Source of the DNA: Castellaniella sp. UBA6218
GTDB taxonomy: Bacteria; Pseudomonadota; Gammaproteobacteria; Burkholderiales; Burkholderiaceae_B
Assembly (NCBI GenBank): GCA_002421865.1
Contig: DISE01000024.1
Span: 648 to 12,092 of the forward strand
Direction of reading: 5' to 3'
Length of the DNA: 11,445 nucleotides
The notes beneath the pieces are model-generated. The model was not told where the DNA came from. It searched no databases and saw nothing but the letters and a program-made list of their open reading frames with translations. A program made the translations under genes and the position numbers. Of this stretch, positions 6,554 through 11,445 are shown piece by piece; position 1 is the stretch's first letter; each line of letters begins with the position of its first letter.

Positions 6554-6564
6554 TCGGCTTCCCT

Positions 6565-6590
6565 TACAATATGCGACACTTCGACGTCGA
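6565..6590 (+). promoter_or_regulatory. TACAAT box and 10-bp palindrome upstream of mlaA
   Basis: The 65-nt mlaD-mlaA gap contains TACAAT (6565-6570) and a perfect 10-bp palindrome, TCGACGTCGA (6581-6590). The first could be the -10 box of an internal promoter, but no matching -35 is seen. The palindrome could be an operator or simply chance in GC-rich DNA. An in-frame ATG at 6571 precedes the palindrome and would extend MlaA by 16 residues. Confidence 0.25.
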
Positions 6591-6618
6591 CCGACCCCGA
6601 CCGCACGAGATACACCAC

Positions 6619-7455
6619 ATGAAATCCACCGCCCCGACGTCGGCCGCGCCGCGTTCCCGACGCCTGACGGCCCGCACCGGACTGGCCCTGGCGGCCGCCG
6701 CCCTGATGGCCGGCTGCGCCCAGGTGCCGAACCCCTCGCCCAACGATCCCTGGGAATCCTACAACCGGGGCATGTACCGCTTCAACGACGCGGTGGACCG
6801 TGCCGTGCTCAAGCCCGTCGCCACAGGCTACGAGACCGTCACCCCGCGCCCGGTGCGCACCTGTATCCACAACGTCTTCAGCAACCTGGTCGACGTCTGG
6901 TCGGGCATCAACAGCCTGCTGCAAGGCCGTGGCCGCGACTTCGTGGACACGTTCGGCCGCGTGCTGTTCAACAGCACGGCGGGTCTGGGCGGCTGCATCG
7001 ATGTCGCCTCGATGCACGGTGCGCGCAAGATCCCGAACGACTTCGGCATGACCCTGGGTGTCTGGGGCTTCGGCCAGGGACCGTACTTCGTCCTGCCCTT
7101 CCTGGGCCCCAGCACGGTGCGTGACGGGGTCGGCACCGCCGTCACCCTGACGGCGCCGGTGACGCCGACCGCCGCGGTTTTCGCCATCGACAACGTCCCG
7201 GTGCGCAATTCCATCCTGGGCCTGTACATCGTGGACACCCGCGCCAACCTGCTGGAAGCCGACCGTCTGGTGGACCAGATCGCGCTCGACAAGTACAGTT
7301 TCATCCGCGATGCCTACCTGCAGCGCCGCAAGGCCATGCTGGACAGCCGCCAGAAAAGCGCCCGCGCCTCCACCGCGGACGATCTGAACCGCAAGGATGC
7401 TCCAGGCGGCCAGAGCCTGCCGGTCTACGACGACCCCGAGGCGGGCGCGAACTGA
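6619..7455 (+). CDS. mlaA: Outer-membrane lipoprotein MlaA (VacJ)
   Basis: A 278-residue lipoprotein precursor from ATG 6619. The signal peptide has a basic n-region (R12, R14, R15, R19), a hydrophobic stretch at 20-31 and a lipobox ending LMAG with lipidated Cys33. The mature part contains the MlaA core: DPWESYNRGMYRFNDAVDR, then VFSNLVDVWSGINSLLQG, FNSTAGLGGCIDVAS and WGFGQGPYFVLPFLGPSTVRD. This ring-shaped protein removes misplaced phospholipid from the outer leaflet and passes it to MlaC, usually together with a porin. A Pro/Gly-rich C-terminal tail is variable in the family. In E. coli mlaA is unlinked, but in many betaproteobacteria it sits within the mla operon as here. The ATG at 6571 is an alternative start but gives an unusual long charged leader. 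A weak GAGA ribosome site precedes 6619. Confidence 0.93.
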   Translation: MKSTAPTSAAPRSRRLTARTGLALAAAALMAGCAQVPNPSPNDPWESYNRGMYRFNDAVDRAVLKPVATGYETVTPRPVRTCIHNVFSNLVDVWSGINSLLQGRGRDFVDTFGRVLFNSTAGLGGCIDVASMHGARKIPNDFGMTLGVWGFGQGPYFVLPFLGPSTVRDGVGTAVTLTAPVTPTAAVFAIDNVPVRNSILGLYIVDTRANLLEADRLVDQIALDKYSFIRDAYLQRRKAMLDSRQKSARASTADDLNRKDAPGGQSLPVYDDPEAGAN

Positions 7456-7456
7456 A

Positions 7457-7480
7457 CCCGCCCGCCGCCGCGCGGGCGGG
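7457..7480 (+). other. Intercistronic hairpin between mlaA and mlaC
   Basis: A perfect 9-bp GC stem (7457-7465 with 7472-7480) closes a 6-nt loop. It lies 1 nt after the mlaA stop and ends 18 nt before the mlaC ATG, just upstream of its ribosome site. No T tract follows, so it is more likely an mRNA-stability or differential-expression element than a full terminator. Confidence 0.5.
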
Positions 7481-7498
7481 CGCCACACGGAGACGACG

Positions 7499-8143
7499 AT
7501 GAGTTTTCCTTCTTTCCCGCGCATCCTGCGCCGAACAATCGGTCCATGCCTGCTGGGCGCGGCCCTGCTCCTGTCCGCATCCGCGGGCGCAGCGGAGCGC
7601 ACGGCCGACCCCAAAGCCGCCCCGAACGACTTCCTCGAGGCCGTGGCCAACAACATGCTGGACGCCGTGAAGGCCGACCCCAAGGCACTGCAAGGCGATC
7701 CCGCCCACATCGCGGATCTGGTGCGCCGCTACGCAATGCCGTATGTGGACATGAGCAAGACGACACGCCTGGCGGCGGGGCGCTACTGGCGCCAGGCTTC
7801 GGCAGCCCAGAAAGACGCCCTGGTCCAGGCATTCACCGGCACGCTCATCCGCACCTACAGCGGGGCGTTCACACGGGTGACGTCCGGCACGCAGATTTCG
7901 CTGCTGCCGTTCAGGGGCGACCCGAAGGCGGAAGACGCGGTGGTGCGCACGACGATCTCGCAGCCGAACAGCTCCCCGATCGGAGTGGACTACCGGCTGG
8001 AACAGACGGCCGAAGGCTGGAAGGTCTACGACCTGAACGTGGAAGGCATCTGGCTGATCCAGAATTACCGCAACCAGTTCGCCTCCGAGATCAACCGCAG
8101 CGGGATCGACGGACTGATCGCGGCGCTGAACACGAAGAAGTAA
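7499..8143 (+). CDS. mlaC: Periplasmic phospholipid-binding protein MlaC
   Basis: A 214-residue precursor (E. coli MlaC 211). The signal peptide has R8, R11, R12, a hydrophobic core at 14-27, and a likely A-G-A cleavage site near residue 31. The mature protein matches the MlaC/Ttg2D fold: DPAHIADLVRRYAMPYVDMSKTTRLAAGRYW, LVQAFTGTLIRTYSGAF, and the end segment GWKVYDLNVEGIWLIQNYRNQFASEI followed by GIDGLIAAL. It shuttles phospholipid through the periplasm between MlaA and MlaFED. The ATG at 7499 has CGGAGA 6-11 nt upstream. It is the last recognisable mla gene here. The STAS gene mlaB that I expect next is not present. Confidence 0.95.
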   Translation: MSFPSFPRILRRTIGPCLLGAALLLSASAGAAERTADPKAAPNDFLEAVANNMLDAVKADPKALQGDPAHIADLVRRYAMPYVDMSKTTRLAAGRYWRQASAAQKDALVQAFTGTLIRTYSGAFTRVTSGTQISLLPFRGDPKAEDAVVRTTISQPNSSPIGVDYRLEQTAEGWKVYDLNVEGIWLIQNYRNQFASEINRSGIDGLIAALNTKK

Positions 8144-8176
8144 TTCCAGGCTGAGCGCGCGGTGGCCGCAAACCCG

Positions 8177-8381
8177 ATCCCGGGAGCGGCGTGGGAGGTA
8201 GGGCAACCGCGTGAGGCGCCGGCGGCTTCCGAAGGGAAGCCGGGGGCAGTCGGCGGGGGTGTCTGAGCCGCGCAGCGGCGAGTTCGCCCGCCGCCCGGCT
8301 GTACGAGGAAGGGCCGGGCAGTCCGACCGCGGGGAGGACCGCCGAACAGGGCGGCCCTGCCTCCCACGCCGCTTCCGGGAT
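8177..8381 (+). repeat. 205-nt palindromic element with 28-nt inverted arms
   Basis: Arms at 8177-8204 and 8354-8381 are inverted copies matching at 26 of 28 positions. Both differences (8184 G against T; 8199 T against G) become G-U pairs in plus-strand RNA, so a complete 28-bp stem is possible there. Inside are a perfect 8-bp hairpin with a 4-nt loop (8223-8230 with 8235-8242), a 5-bp hairpin (8267-8271 with 8275-8279), and a 7-bp hairpin with a 13-nt loop (8293-8299 with 8313-8319). No convincing ORF or transposase is present and no clear target duplication flanks it. It resembles a MITE or REP-like mobile palindrome; a structured RNA or an insulator between mlaC and the exporter are alternatives. 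It occupies most of the 359-nt gap 8144-8502, in which I see no gene. Confidence 0.75.
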
Positions 8382-8459
8382 TGCACCGTCAGTCCGCCGG
8401 CGCCCCACGCGGTTGCCCCGCCCTTCACGCCCATGCACGGGCCGCATCCCCAGACCGCT

Positions 8460-8465
8460 TATAAT
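8460..8465 (+). promoter_or_regulatory. Consensus -10 box before the ABC exporter
   Basis: TATAAT matches the sigma-70 -10 consensus at all six positions. Transcription would start near 8472, about 31 nt before the ATG at 8503. No good -35 lies 16-18 nt upstream, so it may need an activator. It sits 79 nt beyond the palindromic element, suggesting that the exporter operon is transcribed separately from mla. Confidence 0.5.
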
Positions 8466-8502
8466 GTCCGATGGCGCCCATTCAGAGGCGCGTTGCCTGC
8501 CC

Positions 8503-9294
8503 ATGCCCGCTCTCGACCTGCAAAACGTTTCCAAAATCTACGCGCCGCGCCAGCGTTCCTGGCGCGACCGCCTGAGCGGCCGTCCCGCGCCCGCAGGCTT
8601 TCAGGCCCTGCGCGACGTCAGCCTGACGGTCGAGCATGGCGAATTCTTCGGCCTGCTGGGCCCCAACGGGGCGGGCAAGACCTCGCTGATCTCGATCCTG
8701 GCCGGGCTGTCCCGCGCCACCCGGGGCAGCGCCCGCGTCTGCGGCCACGACGTGGTCGACGATTTCCGCCGCGCGCGCCAATCCCTGGGCGTCGTGCCCC
8801 AGGAAATCGTCTACGACCCCTTCTTCACCGTACGCGAGACTCTGCGGCTGCAGTCCGGGTATTTCGGCCTGCGGCACAATGACGACTGGATCGACGAGAT
8901 CCTGGACAACCTGGGCCTGCTCGACAAGGCCGACTCCAACATGCGCGAACTGTCGGGCGGCATGAAACGCCGCGTGCTGGTGGCGCAGGCCCTGGTGCAC
9001 CGCCCGCCCGTGATCATCCTGGACGAACCCACCGCGGGTGTGGATGTGGACCTGCGCCGCACGCTGTGGGACTTCATCACGCGCCTGAACCAGGCCGGGC
9101 ACACGATCCTGCTGACCACCCACTACCTGGAAGAAGCCGAATCCCTGTGCGGACGGGTGGCGATGCTGAAATCCGGCCAGATCGTGGCGCTGGACACTAC
9201 CCAGGCGCTGATGGCGCGGGTCGGCGGCGCCGACCTGGAAGACGCCTTCGTGCGCATCATGCACGATGATTCCGTCCTGGAGGCCGAACTGTGA
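8503..9294 (+). CDS. ABC-2 exporter ATP-binding protein (YadG-like)
   Basis: A 263-residue ATPase of the CcmA/DrrA/YadG exporter group. Walker A GPNGAGKT at 53-60, signature LSGGMKRR at 150-157, Walker B VIILDEP with D174/E175, then TAGVD and switch H207 in TTHYLEEAE are all intact. It is cytoplasmic and pairs with the permease that overlaps its end. The substrate of this family is not settled; E. coli YadGH is also uncharacterised in detail. The ATG at 8503 (MPALDLQNVSKIY) was preferred over an in-frame ATG at 8464, which lies inside the -10 box. Only a weak ribosome site is seen. The order exporter-bolA-murA downstream of mla is, from memory, common in Burkholderiales. An envelope-related substrate is an inference from that context. 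Confidence 0.9.
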   Translation: MPALDLQNVSKIYAPRQRSWRDRLSGRPAPAGFQALRDVSLTVEHGEFFGLLGPNGAGKTSLISILAGLSRATRGSARVCGHDVVDDFRRARQSLGVVPQEIVYDPFFTVRETLRLQSGYFGLRHNDDWIDEILDNLGLLDKADSNMRELSGGMKRRVLVAQALVHRPPVIILDEPTAGVDVDLRRTLWDFITRLNQAGHTILLTTHYLEEAESLCGRVAMLKSGQIVALDTTQALMARVGGADLEDAFVRIMHDDSVLEAEL

Positions 9295-10082
9295 TCCGCC
9301 CCGTCACCCAGGCCCGCCCCGAAATGGGCTCGGGCTTTCCGACCCTGTTGCACAAGGAACTGATGCGTTTCTGGAAGGTCGGCCTGCAGACCATCGCCGC
9401 CCCGGTGGTGACGGCGCTGCTGTATCTGCTGATCTTCTCCCACGTGCTGGAGGACCGCGTGCGGGTATACGACGCGATCTCCTACACCGCTTTCCTGATC
9501 CCCGGGCTGATGATGATGAGCATGCTGCAGAACAGCTTCGCGAATCCGTCCTCGTCATTGATCCAGAGCCGCATCACCGGCAACCTGATCTTCGTGCTGC
9601 TGCCGCCGTTCTCCCACCGCCAGATCTTCGCCGCCTACATCCTGGCGGCGGTCGCGCGAGGACTGGCCGTAGGCGCCTGTGTCTGGCTGGTGGCGCTGTT
9701 CTTCGTGCGCCTGCCGGTCACGGCGCCGCTGTGGCTGCTGGCCTTCGCGGTTCTCTCGTGCTGGATCCTGGGCGTTCTGGGCCTGATCGCCGGCCTGTGG
9801 TCTGAAAAATTCGACCAGTTGGCGGCCTTCCAGAATTTCCTGATCATGCCCGCCACCTTCCTGTCGGGTGTGTTCTATTCGATTCACAGCCTGCCGCCCT
9901 TCTGGCAGGAAGTCTCTCACTGGAACCCGGTGTTCTACATGATCGACGGCTTCCGCTACGGATTCTTCGCGGCGTCCGACGTTTCCCCCTGGCGCGGCCT
10001 GGCCATCGTGCTGGCCGTCGCCGTGGCCCTGAGCCTGTTCGCCCTGCGCCTGCTGGCGCGCGGCTACAAACTACGGAGCTGA
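9291..10082 (+). CDS. ABC-2 type exporter permease (YadH-like)
   Basis: A 263-residue inner-membrane protein of the ABC-2 family. About six hydrophobic segments are visible, including TIAAPVVTALLYLLIFSHVL, AFLIPGLMMMSMLQ, IFAAYILAAVARGLAVGACVWLVALFF, LLAFAVLSCWILGVLGLIAGLW, FLIMPATFLSGVFYSI and a C-terminal LAIVLAVAVALSLFAL. The ABC-2 signature region is around NFLIMPATFLSGVFY, followed by NPVFYMIDGFRYG. The start is GTG at 9291, sharing GTGA with the ATPase stop, and has GGAGG 7 nt upstream. The two subunits are therefore translationally coupled. The next gene begins 3 nt after its stop. Confidence 0.9.
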   Translation: MIRPVTQARPEMGSGFPTLLHKELMRFWKVGLQTIAAPVVTALLYLLIFSHVLEDRVRVYDAISYTAFLIPGLMMMSMLQNSFANPSSSLIQSRITGNLIFVLLPPFSHRQIFAAYILAAVARGLAVGACVWLVALFFVRLPVTAPLWLLAFAVLSCWILGVLGLIAGLWSEKFDQLAAFQNFLIMPATFLSGVFYSIHSLPPFWQEVSHWNPVFYMIDGFRYGFFAASDVSPWRGLAIVLAVAVALSLFALRLLARGYKLRS

Positions 10083-10085
10083 TCC

Positions 10086-10337
10086 ATGTCCCCCACTCCC
10101 GAACACGTCCGCCAGTACATCGCTGACAACCTGCCTTGCGAACACCTCGAAGTCCAGGGAGACGGCGCCCACTTCGAAGCCCTGATCGTCAGCACCCTCT
10201 TCGAGGGCAAACGCACGCTGGCCCGCCATCAGGCGGTCTACGAGGCCCTGGGCGAGCGCATGCGCGCGGAAATCCACGCCCTGTCGATGCGCACCCTGAC
10301 GCCTGCCGAATACGAGACCACCCAACGCAATGGATAA
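10086..10337 (+). CDS. ibaG: BolA-family protein, IbaG-like
   Basis: An 83-residue cytoplasmic protein of the BolA family, matching the short IbaG/YrbA branch. Family features: V23-Q-G-D-G-A-H29-F at the start of the core, a positive segment LFEGKRTLARHQAVYEAL, and the invariant IHALSM with H64. These His residues can ligate a shared [2Fe-2S] cluster with monothiol glutaredoxins. C18 is a possible additional ligand. In E. coli ibaG also sits directly before murA. Its ribosome site GGAG (10075-10078) lies within the end of the permease gene, and its stop lies 8 nt inside murA, so expression is tightly coupled. The exact role is uncertain; Fe-S trafficking and acid stress have been proposed for the family. 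Confidence 0.92.
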   Translation: MSPTPEHVRQYIADNLPCEHLEVQGDGAHFEALIVSTLFEGKRTLARHQAVYEALGERMRAEIHALSMRTLTPAEYETTQRNG

Positions 10338-11445
10338 ACTGCTGATCCAGGGTGGCCGCCCGCTGCGCGGCGAGGTCTCCATTTCGGGGGCCAAGAACGC
10401 CGCCCTGCCGATCCTCTGCGCATCGCTGCTGACCGCCGACCCGCTGGAACTGGACAATGTCCCGGCCCTGCGCGACATCGGCACCACCCTGACCCTGCTG
10501 CAGCGCATGGGCGTGCGCGCGGAACGCGGGGACGAGACCCGCGTCACGCTTCAGGCGGACCAGGTGTCCAGCCAGGAAGCTCCCTACGAACTGGTCAAGA
10601 CCATGCGGGCATCCATCCTGGTACTGGGCCCGCTGGTGGCGCGCTTTGGCCGGGCCCGGGTCAGTCTGCCGGGCGGCTGCGCCATCGGCCAGCGGCCGGT
10701 GGACCAGCACATCAAGGGCCTGGCCGCCATGGGCGCGCGCATCCGCATCGACCACGGCTTCGTCGTGGCCGAGGCCGACCGCCTGCGCGGCGCCAGCATC
10801 CTGACGGACATGGTCACCGTGACCGGTACGGAAAACCTGATGATGGCCGCCTCCCTGGCCGAAGGCCGGACCGTGCTGGAAAACGCCGCCTGCGAGCCCG
10901 AGGTCGTCGACCTGGCCAAAGTGCTGATCGCCATGGGCGCCCACATCGAGGGCCACGGCACCGACCGCATCGTCATCGAGGGCGTGCCGCGCCTGCACGG
11001 CGCCGCCCACCGCATCGTGCCCGACCGCATCGAGGCCGGCACCTTCCTGTGCGCCGTGGCGGCTACGGGCGGCGACATCACCCTGCGCCACGCGGCGCCC
11101 GAGACGCTGGGCGCGGTGCTGGACAAGCTGCGCGACGCCGGACTGGACATCACCACCGGTCCGGACTGGATCCGCGCCCGCATGGCCGGCCGGCCCCGCG
11201 CCACGGGTTTCCGCACCAGCGAATACCCGGGTTTCCCGACCGACATGCAGGCCCAGCTGATGGCCCTGAACACGCTGGCCGAGGGCACCGCCGTCATCAC
11301 CGAGAACATCTTCGAGAACCGCTACATGCACGTGCAGGAACTGCATCGCATGGGCGCCGACATCGAGATCGACGGACACACCGCCGTAGTCCAGGGCGTC
11401 GGGCAGCTGCTTGGGGCCACCGTCATGGCCACCGACCTGCGCGCC
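10330..11445 (+). CDS. murA: UDP-GlcNAc 1-carboxyvinyltransferase MurA, N-terminal 372 residues
   Basis: Partial gene: no stop before the window ends, with about 45-50 residues expected beyond. MurA transfers enolpyruvate from PEP to UDP-N-acetylglucosamine, the first committed step of peptidoglycan synthesis, in the cytoplasm. Key residues are visible: K22 and N23 in GAKNAALP, the catalytic loop Cys C117 in PGGCAIGQRPVD with R122, and D305 in FPTDMQAQ. C117 is the Cys alkylated by fosfomycin in sensitive MurA enzymes; it is present, not the Asp variant. The late active-site Arg lies beyond the window. The ATG at 10330 (MDKLLIQGG) overlaps the bolA stop by 8 nt and has no strong ribosome site of its own, which suggests coupling to bolA. 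Confidence 0.96.
   Translation, partial: MDKLLIQGGRPLRGEVSISGAKNAALPILCASLLTADPLELDNVPALRDIGTTLTLLQRMGVRAERGDETRVTLQADQVSSQEAPYELVKTMRASILVLGPLVARFGRARVSLPGGCAIGQRPVDQHIKGLAAMGARIRIDHGFVVAEADRLRGASILTDMVTVTGTENLMMAASLAEGRTVLENAACEPEVVDLAKVLIAMGAHIEGHGTDRIVIEGVPRLHGAAHRIVPDRIEAGTFLCAVAATGGDITLRHAAPETLGAVLDKLRDAGLDITTGPDWIRARMAGRPRATGFRTSEYPGFPTDMQAQLMALNTLAEGTAVITENIFENRYMHVQELHRMGADIEIDGHTAVVQGVGQLLGATVMATDLRA

Noticed and set aside
6630..6665. Possible twin-arginine signal in MlaA (SRRLT)
   Set aside because: It lacks the hydrophobic residues expected after the twin Arg, and MlaA proteins are ordinary Sec lipoproteins.
7301..8434. Minus-strand open frame across mlaC and the palindromic element
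   Set aside because: It is a shadow of mlaC, low-complexity Arg-rich at the start, and shows no recognisable fold or ribosome site.
8211..8882. Plus-strand frame starting in the palindromic element and running into the ABC ATPase
   Set aside because: It is Arg/Pro-rich with no STAS or other domain and overlaps the true ATPase in another frame, so it is not a relic of mlaB that I can recognise.

Overview
This is a GC-rich chromosomal segment from a betaproteobacterium. It is most likely Burkholderiales, probably Alcaligenaceae (Bordetella/Achromobacter-like). That placement is inferred from gene order and protein character: gltB-gltD, then mlaF-mlaE-mlaD-mlaA-mlaC, then a YadG/YadH-type ABC exporter, a BolA/IbaG gene and murA. 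No rRNA, tRNA, CRISPR array, transposase or phage gene is visible.

Layout. (1) 1-2114, plus strand: the 3' end of gltB and complete gltD, the large and small subunits of NADPH glutamate synthase. A perfect 11-bp GC hairpin follows. (2) 2164-4278, minus strand: an envelope-stress or metal-response cassette. It contains an ECF sigma factor, a membrane anti-sigma factor with a zinc-binding (ZAS) motif, a membrane-anchored CpxP/ZraP/CnrX-like periplasmic sensor, and a separately promoted secreted His-rich protein. (3) 4316-8143, plus strand: the Mla retrograde phospholipid transport operon, with ATPase MlaF, permease MlaE, MCE protein MlaD, outer-membrane lipoprotein MlaA and periplasmic shuttle MlaC. 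(4) 8144-8502: a gap of about 360 nt with no credible gene. It holds a roughly 205-nt element bounded by 28-nt inverted arms and contains further hairpins. I would expect the STAS-domain gene mlaB here from related genomes, but it is absent. (5) 8460-11445, plus strand: a TATAAT box, an ABC-2 exporter (ATPase and permease), bolA/ibaG, and murA running off the window.

How the parts relate. Groups 3-5 are cell-envelope housekeeping: outer-membrane lipid asymmetry, an exporter, and the first committed step of peptidoglycan synthesis. The sigma cassette appears to be an accessory insertion between gltD and mla. Its best evidence for internal wiring is two promoter-like sites, at 4278-4254 and 2733-2709 on the minus strand. 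They share GGAACTTTT-N10-TTCGTT with identical spacing, which is the GGAAC-N16-CGTT architecture of ECF promoters. One lies at the sigma gene and the other 44 nt upstream of the His-rich protein gene. This points to an autoregulated sigma factor with a local secreted effector.

Most novel points: the matched ECF promoter pair and its dedicated target gene, the apparent replacement of mlaB by a structured palindromic element, and an 8-codon minicistron that links mlaF to mlaE through two ATGA overlaps.
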